64,000 nt of DNA, taken from NCBI RefSeq assembly GCF_019175385.1, contig NC_083341.1, forward strand, positions 64,017,800-64,081,799. Direction: 5' to 3'. The notes under the pieces were generated by a model. It saw nothing but the letters and a program-made list of their open reading frames with translations. It had not been told where the DNA came from and ran no database searches. The stretch is from Lycium barbarum (lineage: Eukaryota > Streptophyta > Magnoliopsida > Solanales > Solanaceae). The translations under genes and the position numbers were made by a program. Positions 1 through 9,360 of this stretch are shown in pieces; position 1 is the first letter of the stretch, and each line of letters begins with the position of its first letter.

Positions 1-2054
1 ATATCTTGGGTGTTATAGACTTTAGATATGAATCTATATCGAAGTTGATGAATTCGGAATGAAACGACGCGAGTTAGAATGTTCGTAGTGCATTTTAGAT
101 GTTTTGAAGAATTTGGGAAAATAATGGATTTTTATGCAATTTCGTGTATGGCATGGTTTGTAATTAGAATGGGATTATATAAGTTTGAATGTGGGAATGC
201 ATACAATTTTGTAGATATAGAATTAGAATTTTGAAAGTTTGAATGGAAGTTGCCAACTTTAGAAATCATGTAGAACTTTAAAGCTAGAATGGTTTGATTG
301 TTGTTTGGTTTGGTTGTTGATGTGTGGGCTGTTGTGATTGGTTAATTTGAGCCGAGTTATGCCTCGGGGATGTTAGATTTATAGGGGAAATGCTGCCGAA
401 ATTTCGGTAGGCAAATATGGAGTTAAAGGCATTTTTGAGCCTAAGGATCTCATTTGGTAACTTTGACCATTTGCAGATTTTTGACGAAACGGGACGGGAC
501 TTTTGGAAGAGCTTACGACGTCTGTGAGGTATGTAAAGCCTCCCACTCTTTCATTTGGCATATCTTAGTGTGTCAGTCAAATATGAGACCTCCCGGAGCA
601 TTTCTGCTCCTCGAAACCCGACCCACAGAAAGGTTACTATTCATTCAGTTCTATTGAAGCCAAAAGGCTCCAATTTGGCTAGAATGCCACTATTCATCCA
701 AAACCTATCGAAATGTGGTCGGGTAACCTAGAAATGATTATGTATGACCCTTGGCATATAACTGCTCGTAAAAATATGTTCGTCACCTCACTTCGACCCG
801 AGGTGGGTCCGCTACCCCAAAATGCTCGATTTGCCCTTCGGGCCACCTTTGAGAATAAAGTTGAAAGTATCACTTCCGATCTTTGGAACATCCTCCTACG
901 GGGTATGTTTGGACTATTCGATGCGCTAATCTATGTTCCGAACTATATGGACCATTTTGGAAACGTTTTGCAAAATGAAACTTTATGTCGGCTAAGTATT
1001 CGACTATTTTGTATTCTAAATGACTTATGAGTTCACTTTGCTTTGAAAGACTATTTTGAAATACGATTTGCATTTGCTTGCTCACGACTCCGCTCGTGCC
1101 TTAATATGACTTCGTTCGCCGGTTCCCGGGCCGGTTTTGATTCGTGCGCTGTATGATGAATTCGGCCGTATGCTGTGTTACGGTTTCCGAGGCTTCGCCA
1201 TAGGGCCCGGTTCCGTTTGGAGTTATGCTGTGATATGGCTCGGGACGCGATATGCTCACCGATGATTATGATTATGTTCGGAGATGTACGGAGATTTGAA
1301 ACCTTCTGGTGTTATGCTGTGTGTGGCGCCAGCGTCGGAGTGGCGACCACATTCTTAAGCGTTTGCATGATTTTATTTGCATAAAACATATGTATATGAT
1401 TTTGATATAGATTTTGACACACCAGTTTGTACCCCACTTTGACATTTGATCTGCTTTCGGTTTTGATCCATAATTCTGTACCCCGTGCTTTACATACTCA
1501 GTACATATTTCGTACTGACCCCCTCTCTCCGGGGGCTGCGTTTTATGCCCGCAGGTGCAGACATCGGTGATCCTCCGCAGTAGGCTTCGCTTCTTGCTTT
1601 CCGGAGTACTCTTACTTGGTCCGGGGTCCACTTTTGGTACAGACTCCTTTACTCTGTATATGTTTTGTATATTTGACAGTTTGGGTACGGCGAGGCCCTG
1701 TCTCGCCATATGTTATGTTTTGAATTCGTAGAGGCCTGTAGTCATCTTTGTGGGGCGAGGGTCCTATGTGTATGTTGTTTGATTTTGCTTTCGGGTCTTA
1801 CAGCGGTCTGTTTGATATGATGGCCCCAAATGGCCCTTCTGTATATATTTGTATTTTGACCGGCGATGTCTATTCCGCCGCTTTGTTTGAGTATGATTTG
1901 ATATGACCGCTTAAGACATATTTTCGATGTAAATTATGTTTGATTTAACTTCTTAAAAATTCTGAAATAAGTTTGGATTCGGAAACGATGATGTGATTTG
2001 GTCTGGGCACCCAGGTAGGGTGCCAGTCGCGGCCCACGGGGCTGGGTCGTGACA
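1..2054 (+). mobile_element. 3' portion of a Ty3/Gypsy LTR, different from its neighbour
   Basis: The block ends in GGGTCGTGACA at 2044-2054, the same terminal motif as the other LTRs here, and it carries their shared internal modules in the same order: a GTATGT splice-donor-like block at 529-534, a CAGTAC/GTACTG stem-loop at 1499-1517 and a GGCGAG/CTCGCC stem-loop at 1689-1707. It has no TGTTA start, so its 5' end lies outside the window. It does not align with the start of the Tekay LTR at 7682 and resembles the minus-strand LTR at 57897-60652 more. No PBS follows. Position 2055 continues directly in the middle of another LTR, so this is either a solo LTR inserted into the Tekay 5' LTR or a recombination product. 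Short ORFs inside it are non-coding noise. Confidence 0.75.
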
Positions 2055-2491
2055 GAGACAGGCTTGATCAATAGCTTTATTAGTCAGGGACTACGTAGCG
2101 GAGCTCCATTTCATTTGGAGCTAAGACTTTTGGTATCTATTCTTTTGTGTACATACTTATGGGCAAGGCAGGGTCCTGTCCCGGCTATATGATATGACAT
2201 ACTCTCCTTAAAGGCTCGTAGACATGTGTATCTGGTTAGATGTATGTGGCTTTGTCGGCTTATATTTTGGATATCATTTTGTTAGCCTCGTCGGCTTATG
2301 TACATTGTTGTGGGCATAGTTATTAATGGTAATATAAATGTATCGTTGCCCAATGGAAATAGTATGAATGATGGATAAAAAGTATGATTTAGCTATATGG
2401 CTCACCTAGATGTAACGTGAATGTATGAAAAGAGGTACCCGCGTGGGTTAGCACCGGATACCCGTCATGGCCCTCCAGTTGGGTCGTGACC
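2055..2491 (+). mobile_element. Truncated 5' LTR of the Tekay-type element (last 437 bp)
   Basis: This segment aligns end to end with the last 437 bp of the 3' LTR (9688-10124). I count about 29 mismatches by hand, roughly 6-7 percent. It is followed at the correct distance by a primer-binding site, so it functions as the 5' LTR end. About 2 kb of LTR sequence (promoter and start) is missing and replaced by the unrelated LTR ending at 2054. The final base is C where the 3' LTR has A. Confidence 0.85.
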
Positions 2492-2495
2492 AAAG

Positions 2496-2507
2496 TGGTA
2501 TCAGAGC
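2496..2507 (+). other. Primer-binding site, initiator Met tRNA
   Basis: TGGTATCAGAGC is complementary to the 3' end of plant initiator methionine tRNA, the usual minus-strand primer of plant Ty3/Gypsy chromoviruses. It starts four bases after the LTR end at 2491. It is the only PBS in the four-copy array; the other three copies lack this region. Confidence 0.93.
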
Positions 2508-2561
2508 AGTTCTGTCCTAGGGTGTGTTTACGAGCCGTGTCCAGTAGAGTCTTGGTTATGG

Positions 2562-2579
2562 GTGTGTTGCGCGCCACAC
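2562..2579 (+). other. Leader stem-loop with self-complementary GCGCGC loop
   Basis: GTGTG (2562-2566) pairs with CACAC (2575-2579). The loop contains the perfect palindrome GCGCGC (2569-2574). Equivalent hairpins stand at the same place in three other leaders of this window (45676-45693, 56511-56528, 57811-57828). The architecture matches retroviral dimer-initiation (kissing-loop) hairpins. The function is inferred, not shown. Confidence 0.5.
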
Positions 2580-2697
2580 TTATAAACAAGAAGTTGCGGG
2601 CATTTTAGGGATTAATGACCTTCTTTCTTCATAAGATCGTGCGATATAGCTACGATATAAGGACTTCTTTTTCCTTAACCGTGTGTTATGTATTTCA

Positions 2698-2699
2698 GA
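2698..2699 (+). promoter_or_regulatory. Candidate 3' splice site before gag
   Basis: A T-rich tract and CTTAAC (2674-2679) precede TTTCAG ending at 2698, and the gag ATG follows at 2701. The homologous leaders carry a perfect TACTAAC branch-site-like element before TTTCAG (45791-45809 on +; 57696-57714 on -). Together with conserved GTATGT donor-like sites inside the LTRs this suggests a leader intron. Confidence 0.4.
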
Positions 2700-2700
2700 G

Positions 2701-4050
2701 ATGCCTGTAAAAAGAAAGGCTATGACGGCCCAAATGGGCAAGACAGTGGCAGAAAAGCGGGCTGAAATAGCACCGCTAACGGTTGTAGAGGAATATGAGT
2801 CCCAGAATGCGGCTCAATCTCGGTCCTCTCATTCAGTGCCTATTTCGGAGGAGCATGAGAGAGCCTCAGCCCCAGCCCCCGCACCTCTAGCTCCTCCACC
2901 TGATGCTTCAGGTCAAGATGTAAAAGGGGCCATTCATTTGCTTACTCAATTTGTTGCTGCCCACACCCAGCGGCAAGGTACATGGCAAGATGATAGGGCT
3001 GTTAGTGCAAGGACCCGTGATTTTATTAGCTTAAATCCTCCAGAATTCATTGGATCAAAGCCGGATGAGGACCCTCAGAATTTTATTGATGGAATGTTGA
3101 GGACATTTCGGTTGATACATGCTTCGGACACCGAATCGGTTGAGTTAGCATCCTATAGATTGAGGGATGTTGCGGTTCATTGGTACACGGTATGGATGGC
3201 TTCACGGGGAGCCAATGCGCATCCCCCGGTATAGCAGGAATTTGTAGATGCCTTCCTCCGACATTACCTGCCTCCAGAGGTTCGGCGAGCTAGGGCCGAT
3301 AAGTTCTTGAATTTGAGGAAAAGGAGTATGAGTGCTTTAGAGTATAGTCTCCGCTTCAATTCTTTGGCTAGGTATGCTTCGACCATGATAGCGGATATGG
3401 GTGACCGAGTGCACCGATTTGTGAAAGGCCTAGGGCCACATTTGATGGATAGGTGCTTGACTGCGTCCCTTCAGGACAATATGGATATTTCACGCATTCA
3501 AGCCCATGCCCAGAATTTAGAAGAAATCCAACAACAACAAAGAAGTGAGCGTGACCATGATAAAGGGTATAACAAGAGGGCTAGATCTTCGGGTCCGATG
3601 AGTGAGTTTAGAGGCGGGCACAGACAACAGTTTTCTAGGCATTCAGGACATTCTATGACTAGTGCGCCTCCACGATTTACAGGCCAGAGATTTGATAGAT
3701 CTACTCATTCCGGGTCGAGTTAGAGCTTTTTGGGATCTCAGTTTAGGAGTGATTCGAGTCAGGCGAGGACACCCGTGCCACGATGTTCCCAGTGTGGGAA
3801 GTTACATTGGGCCAGTGCCGATTAGGTTCAGAGGCTTGCTATTCATGTGGTCGGCCAGGCCATATGATGCGTGATTGCCCCTCAGTTGGTGGTAGAGGTA
3901 GGACCCAGCCTTCAGGGTCGGTAGTCGGAGCTTCATCATATATACGCCCTATGGGGCCAGCTTCACATGCGCCAGTCAGCCATGGTAGAGACAGGGGGAG
4001 AGTCCCCCGTTCTAGCGGTCCTCAGCACAGTATTTATGCTTTAGCTGGAC
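2701..4050 (+). pseudogene. gag: Ty3/Gypsy Tekay Gag, broken (array copy 1)
   Basis: Gag forms the capsid/nucleocapsid particle that packages element RNA. The start is taken as the ATG at 2701, which follows a candidate splice acceptor; earlier in-frame codons are not ATG. An Ala/Pro-rich N-terminus (about 2845-2915) leads into a retrotransposon Gag domain (about 3000-3550, including motifs like FIDGMLRTF and DVAVHW). A nucleocapsid zinc knuckle C-X2-C-X4-H-X4-C (CYSCGRPGHMMRDC) lies at about 3837-3878. The frame is broken by TAG at 3232-3234, where Gag homologues have Trp, by TAG at 3721-3723, and by a frameshift near 3806, just before the knuckle. This is the only copy with the natural N-terminus; the other copies begin at codon 46 or so. 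All three lesions recur in copies 2-4. It is not functional as read. Confidence 0.9.
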
Positions 4051-4500
4051 GCCAAGATTTTGAGTCTTCTCCTGATGTTGTCACAGGTATATTATCGGTA
4101 TTTTCTCATGATGTATATGATTTGATAGATCCGGGCTCCACATTGTCATATGTTACTCCATATATTGCGGGTCGGTTTAGAGTCAAACCGGAGTCGATCA
4201 AACCTTTTGAGGTGTCTACACCCGTTGGCGAATCGGTAATAGCCATCCGAGTGTATAGAAATTGTGTAGTTGTGATTTGTGACCATCGTACTATGGTTGA
4301 CTTACATGAGTTAAAAATGGTGGATTTTGATGTTATTATGGGCTTCTTGTTATGCCAATGTCGATTGTAGAATGAAAATGGTTCATTTCCAATTTTCGGG
4401 AGAAAAGGGAATACTACGTCACCAAAAGGTAGGTTTATTTCCTATCTAAAGGTAAGGAAAATGATCACAAAAGGTTGCATTTATCATGTAGCTCGGGTTC
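4051..4500 (+). pseudogene. Aspartic protease domain of Tekay Pol (copy 1)
   Basis: The retroviral-type aspartic protease that processes Gag-Pol follows the zinc knuckle in the usual order. The active-site region reads DPGST at about 4128, the D-x-G-S/T form common in this plant clade, followed by LSYVTPYIAG. The second conserved block, normally ending the flap/ILG region with an M-D-W-L signature, is disrupted near 4341. There a small deletion shifts the frame and the open frame closes at 4368-4370; the downstream protein continues in another frame. The enzyme is therefore inactive in all four array copies, which carry the same deletion. Confidence 0.85.
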
Positions 4501-5470
4501 AAGATATAGAACCTGAACCGCCAACTCTTCTGTCAGTTCCCGTTGTGAATGAGTTTCCGGATGTATTCCTGGAAGAGCTTCCAGGACTTCCTCCGGAAAG
4601 ATAGATTGATTTTGCTATTAATGTGTTACAGGACACCAAGCCTATATCTATTCCACCATACAAAATGGCTCCCGCAGAGTTGAAAGAATTGAAGGAGCAA
4701 TTGAAGGACTTGCTTGAGAAAGGCTTTATTAGGCCTAGTTCATCCCCGTGGGGAGCACCCGTGTTGTTTGTCCGAAAGAAAGATGGCTCCTTGCGAATGT
4801 GCATTGGCTATCGGCAATTGAATAAGGTGACGATTAAGATTAGATATCCTCTTCCGAGGATTGATGACTTATTTGACCAATTACAAGGTGCCAAATAGTT
4901 TTCAAAGATAGATTTGAGATCCGGGTATCAGCAAGTGAGAGTTAGGGAGAAATATATCCCTAAGACAGCCTTCAGAACAAGATATGGCCATTTTGAGTTC
5001 CGGGTGATGTCATTTGGACTAACTAATGCACCGGCAGTATTTATGGATTTGATGAACGATGTGTTCAGGCGTTTCCTAGATCTATTTGTGATTGTATTCA
5101 TTGACGATATCTTGGTATATTCTGGATCCGAGGCAGAGCACGAAGATCATTTGCGTACTGTCCTTAGAGTTCTTCAAACTCGAGAGTCGTTTGCCAAATT
5201 TTCTAAGTGTGAGTTTTGGTTGAACTTAGTGACATTTTTGGGGCACATTTTTTCAACCGATGGTATTCGGGTAGATAGCCAAAAGATCGAGGCCGTGAAG
5301 ACTTGGCCAAGACCCACGACTCCTACGGAGGTTCGTAGCTTTCTAGGCTTAACAGGTATTACAGGAGATTTGTAGAAGGCTTTTCTTCTATTTCTGCGCC
5401 ATTCACAAAGCTGACCCAAAAATCAGCAAAGTTTCAATGGACGGATGCCTGTGAATGTAGTTTCCAAAAG
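4500..5470 (+). pseudogene. Reverse transcriptase domain of Tekay Pol (copy 1)
   Basis: Clear Ty3/Gypsy [16 protein letters not shown] and [10 protein letters not shown] palm motifs, FGLTNAPA, and the catalytic FIDDILVYS box with its Asp pair at about 5103-5108, followed by FLGHIFS and the connection region. Stops interrupt it at 4602-4604 (TAG) and 4896-4898 (TAG), and a one-base deletion near 5356 shifts the frame just before the RNase H linker. Copy 3 has one private Val-to-Ile change two residues before the FIDD box (A at 21302). Otherwise the domain is the same in all copies. Confidence 0.92.
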
Positions 5471-5910
5471 CTACAGGATAGATTAACTTCTGCCCCAGTC
5501 CTGACACTTCCAGAAGGATTGGAAAGTTATGTTGTTTATTGCGATGCTTCAGGCGTTGGGCTATGCTGTGTGTTGATGCAACATGGTAAGGTGATTGCCT
5601 ATACTTCTAGGAAATTAGGGAAACATGAGAGAAATTACCCAACCCATGACCTTGAATTGGTTGCAGTGATTCATGCATTAAAGATGTGGAGACATTATTT
5701 GTATGGTGTCCATATGGATATTTATATAGATCGTAAGAGTCTTCAGTATATCTTCAAGCAGAAAGAGTTGAATTTGTGGCAGCGACGATGGCTGGAATTG
5801 CTAAAAGATTGTGAGGTTGATATCCTATATCACCCCGGAAAGGCGAATGTTGTGGCTGATGCTCTTAGCCATAGATCTTTGGGAAGTTTGTGTGATGTTC
5901 GGCCAAAAAA
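5471..5910 (+). pseudogene. RNase H domain of Tekay Pol (copy 1)
   Basis: RNase H removes the RNA strand of the RNA:DNA hybrid. The segment starts with VVYCDASGVGLCCVLMQ, which carries the first catalytic Asp, continues with YTSRKL, HDLELVAVIHAL (catalytic Glu) and a segment reading DRKSLQYIF where most relatives have a T-D-H-K version, and ends with NVVADALSH. It lies at the start of the longest open stretch of the element (5519-6691, 390 codons). It follows the frameshift at about 5356, so it is not fused to the RT as read. Confidence 0.9.
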
Positions 5911-7140
5911 GAGAGAAATGGCTCGTGAGCTCCAGCAGTTAGCTAGCCTAAGAGTTCGAGTAGTTGACTCAGGTAGCATGGGAGCTACCATTCAGAATTC
6001 AGCAGTCCCGTCAGTAGTAGTGGAAGTGAAAGAGCGACAATATGAAGATCCCATGCTAATGCAATACAGAGATACACTCTCTCAGAAAGAGAAGTTATCG
6101 TTTGAGTTCTCAGGAGATGGAGTTCTCCGATGCCGAGGCAGATTATGTGTTCCTGATGTGGCAGGATTACGTCACCAGATATTGAGAGAAGTCTATTGCT
6201 CCCGTTATTCTGTCCAACTCGGAGCAACGAAAATGTATCGTGATCTTAAATCTATTTATTGGTGGAATGGGATGAAGAAGGATATAGCAGAATTTATAGC
6301 TCAATGTCCCAATTGTCAACAAGTGAAAATCGAGAACCAAAAGTCGGGCGGATTGTTGCAGGCTATAGAAATTCCAACTTGGAAATGGGAAGTTATTAAC
6401 ATGGACTTCATTACAGGCTTACCCCCTTCTCGACGTAAGTATGACTCTATATGGGTGATTATGGATAAGCTCACGAAGTCAGCTCATTTCTTACCAGTCA
6501 GAACTACATATGTGGCAGAAGATTATGCAAAGCTTTATGTTAAAGAGATAGTGCGACTTCACGGTGTTCCAGTATCTATTATCTTTGATAGAGGAACTCA
6601 GTTTACAGCTAATTTTTGGAAGTCCTTCCAAGAGGGTTTAGGGACTCATGTGAGCCTTAGCACGACATTTCATCCGCATACTGACGGATAAGCTGAACGT
6701 ACCATTTAGACTTTCGAAGATATGCTACAGGCATGTATGATGGATTTTGGAGGTAATTGGGATGATCACTTACCACTTATTCAATTTGCTTATAATAATA
6801 ATTATCATTCTAGCATCCAAATGGCACCGTATGAGGCTTTATATGGGCGAAAGTGTAGATCCCCAATTGGGTGGTTCGAAGTAGGAGAGACTAAATTGAT
6901 AGGGCCAGACTTGGTCCAACAAGCCATAGAGAAAGTTAAGCTCATACAAGATCGGTTATTAGCAGCCTAAAGTCGTCAAAAGTCCTATGCGGATAATCGT
7001 TGAAGGGACTTAGAGTTCCAAGTTAAAGATTGGGTATTCTTAAAAGTGTCACCAATGAAGGGTGTAATGAGATTTGGCAAAAAGGGGAAGCTTATTCCCC
7101 GGTACATTGGGCCTTATGAGATTGTGCGCAAGGTAGGCAA
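5911..7140 (+). pseudogene. Integrase of Tekay Pol (copy 1)
   Basis: Integrase joins the element cDNA to host DNA. An H-H-C-C zinc-binding N-terminus is visible up to CPNCQQVK (about 6308-6331). The catalytic core has Asp at 6404-6406 (NMDFITGLPP), Asp at 6587-6589 (FDRGTQFT) and Glu at 6695-6697. The last two are separated by 35 residues, the expected D-D-35-E spacing. Stops cut the core at 6689-6691 (TAA) and 6707-6709 (TAG), flanking the catalytic Glu, and the C-terminal part at 6968-6970 (TAA) and 7001-7003 (TGA). Most of these are single transitions from the Gln or Arg codons expected there. Confidence 0.92.
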
Positions 7141-7468
7141 AGTGGCTTACGAATTAGATCTGCCTCCTGATTTGGAGTCAGTTCACCCAGTTTTCCATGT
7201 TTCGATGCTTCGTAAATGTGTTGGAGACCCTACTCGGATCGTGCCAGTAAATGATGTTCAAGTGACAGAAAAGTTTACTTATGAAGAGGTACCCATTGCC
7301 ATATTAGATAGGCAAGTACGAAGGCTGAGAAACAAAGAAGTGGCCTCAGTTAAGGTTTTGTGGAGAAACAATAACCGAGAAGAAATGAATTGGGAAGCGG
7401 AATAAAATATGAAATCCAAGTACCCGCACTTATTCCAACCCCCGAAAGAGATCCAAGATGAGACATAA
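7141..7468 (+). pseudogene. Integrase C-terminal GPY/F region plus chromodomain (copy 1)
   Basis: After IPRYIGPYEI (GPY/F module) and HPVFHVSMLRK comes a chromodomain-like tail: YEEVPIAILDRQVRRLRNK, then KVLWRNNN and NWEAE. This is typical of Del/Tekay chromoviruses, where it is thought to steer integration to chromatin. A TAA at 7403-7405 interrupts it. Homology continues to YPHLF and the natural stop TAA at 7466-7468. The presence of this module is the main basis for assigning the element to the chromovirus branch. Confidence 0.88.
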
Positions 7469-7681
7469 GGATCATGAGGTATGTATGTTTTCCTTTTTAT
7501 GCATTTGGGTTGTGTGTGGCCAAACTCTATTGCTATTATGTTGTGGACCTGTGAGGCATTGTTATTATGGGCTGTAGTGACAGGATGGTAGTGCCATATT
7601 ACAGGAGAAACTCTGGAATTTATTTTGTAGAATCCCTGAGAGCCTAACATTCGAGGACGAATGTTCTTAAGGGGGAGAGAA
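7469..7681 (+). other. 3' untranslated region and polypurine tract (copy 1)
   Basis: No coding potential. It ends with a short AACATTCGAGGACGAATGTT inverted repeat (7646-7665) and the polypurine tract AAGGGGGAGAGAA (7669-7681), which primes plus-strand DNA synthesis immediately upstream of the LTR start TGTTACACC at 7682. The same block precedes the LTR in copies 2, 3 and 4. Confidence 0.85.
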
Positions 7682-8026
7682 TGTTACACCTCGAAAAATT
7701 CTCCGTTGATGCACAATGAATAGAATAGCGAAGGACACGAAGCATACGATATTTCAATAAGTAAGAACTAGCTTTTGATGACCCTAATTTAGATTTCAAA
7801 GACATTCGAGGTAAGAGAAGGAAGTTAGCACAGAGAAGACAAAGTATACGCTAAGTATCGGAAGAGAATTGCGAGTAACAAGTTAATGATGACTTAATGA
7901 TATTTCAGAGAAGAGTTATAGCATCCCTTAGATTGTTAATGAGGTGTTAAATTAGTGTCAAGAAGGTTCCATAAGGATTGGAGATCAAACGAGTCGACGA
8001 GAACGAGTTCGGAAGAACTGGGCATT

Positions 8027-8159
8027 ATACGGCCCAACATACTGGCCGTATAAAATATACTGGCCGTATGTTAGGCCGTATATTCAGCCCAGATGTCCAG
8101 CCTCACTGGACCAAATCTACAGCCAGACATACGGTCAGTGAAATTTATACGGACCGTAT
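8027..8159. promoter_or_regulatory. Cluster of ATACGG / CCGTAT inverted repeats in LTR U3
   Basis: Seven copies of the hexamer lie in 133 bp: ATACGG at 8027, 8129 and 8147; CCGTAT at 8046, 8064, 8076 and 8154. They form an 8-bp perfect inverted repeat (8027-8034 with 8044-8051) and a 13-base palindrome (8147-8159). The cluster ends about 40 bp before a TATA-like sequence. It is repeated in every array copy (from about 16134, 24235 and 32336). I infer transcription-factor sites; the factor is unknown. Confidence 0.5.
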
Positions 8160-8193
8160 GTTGGTCTGTAGAAATTGGTCTGGACAGATGGAG

Positions 8194-8207
8194 TATTATT
8201 AATAGGG
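8194..8207 (+). promoter_or_regulatory. Weak TATA-like site of the LTR promoter
   Basis: TATTATTAATAGGGG-like AT-rich stretch followed about 25 bp later by a pyrimidine-rich segment (8219-8275) that could be the transcript start region. The match to a TATA consensus is poor, so this is a positional guess between the inverted-repeat cluster and the leader-like sequence. Confidence 0.3.
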
Positions 8208-8946
8208 GATCAAGTTCATTTCCTCTTCACTCCCCTTCTCTCTAGAACTCTCTAGAACATTTCTCCACACCTCTCCTACAATAATTCAAGAGATATTAAC
8301 GATCAACTTCATCAAACTAAGAGAATCAAGTATAAGAAACTCATTAAAGTTCATCCAGGACAAGAAATCCAAGTGGAAGTGGAACTAGGGTTTTGCTCAA
8401 GTGAAGTGTTTCCACCCAAAGTCCATTACTACACCATCTAAGGTAAATTTTATGGTCTTTCCATGCTGTTTAAGGTATTGAGAGGTTGAAAGACTTGGAT
8501 TGTAGAAGGAGATAGAAAATGGGTCATGAATGTGAGAATAGTGATATTTTTGAGTAGTAGCTTGGATTGAGTCATGATTCTTCATATGTTGTGATTATGA
8601 TTATGTTATAAATGGCGTTAAAAACATGGGATAGACATTGTATATGAGTGAATGTAATAGTGTGTCATGACCATGATTATGGATGATTTGAAGTGGATTG
8701 AGAAATATGGATAATGTAGGTGAATGAAGACTATTGTTATGATGTTGTGAATGTTATTATGGATGTTTGGGAGTTGATATATGATATGGGGGAAGTTGTA
8801 TAAATAAAAGAGATGCTGTCCAATTTTCTCTAGCTTTAGTCAAGCATGCTAAGGTATCGATTTTCTAATGTTAGTATAACTCTAATAAAGGTAGAAACGT
8901 GAGCATTGAAGGAGAACGTTCAAGCGATAGAATAGTTGAATGAAAA

Positions 8947-8967
8947 GGTATGTAAGGCTAACCCTTC
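8947..8967 (+). promoter_or_regulatory. Conserved splice-donor-like block in the LTR
   Basis: AAG followed by GTATGTAAGGC is a near-ideal plant 5' splice site. It is preserved in five diverged LTRs of this window (529 +, 8948 +, 44623 +, 47587 -, 59441 -), always upstream of the CAGTAC stem-loop block and followed by a pyrimidine-rich run and TTGGCAT-like sequence. Splicing to the acceptor before gag is inferred. Confidence 0.45.
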
Positions 8968-9360
8968 TTTCAATAAGGCATGGTTCTTTGGCCATATATC
9001 TATTCTTTCATGAGCCTATGATGTCCTCCAAATGATTCCATCTCTAAAGCTGCTAAAGCGCATGATTCTCGTTGTGTTACGATTCTATGAAATTCCTTAT
9101 ATGATGAGTGATCCTCTAAGGATAAATGTAATAAAACGATGTTAGTAATGATGCCAAAGATGCTTATGAGCTCTTACGTATATATGTTATATATGACTAT
9201 TATGTAACCCCGAGTTTATATGGCCGGGTATGATATGTATTGCGCACATACCACTACAGTTGGGTATGGATAACCCTGAGCCTTGGTACGGCCAGGTATG
9301 TATAATCACCAAGCTTTGCCATGACCGGGTATGTGGAACACCGATCCTTCATGGTCGGGT

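Larger units (their letters stand above)
2508..2700 (+). other. 5' untranslated leader of the Tekay element
   Basis: The leader lies between the PBS and the gag start. It resembles the leaders after the PBS at 45611-45622 (+) and before the PBS at 57881-57892 (-). It holds a stem-loop at 2562-2579 and ends in a pyrimidine-rich stretch with TTTCAG (2693-2698), two bases before the first plausible gag ATG at 2701. That arrangement suggests a 3' splice site. Confidence 0.7.

Noticed and set aside
4499..4804. Minus-strand 101-codon open frame (also 12606, 20707, 28808)
   Set aside because: Antisense shadow of the RT coding region, identical in all units only because the DNA is identical.
7279..7650. 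Minus-strand 123-codon open frame over the chromodomain and 3' UTR (and copies)
   Set aside because: No recognisable features; spans the coding/UTR border antisense; not considered a gene.
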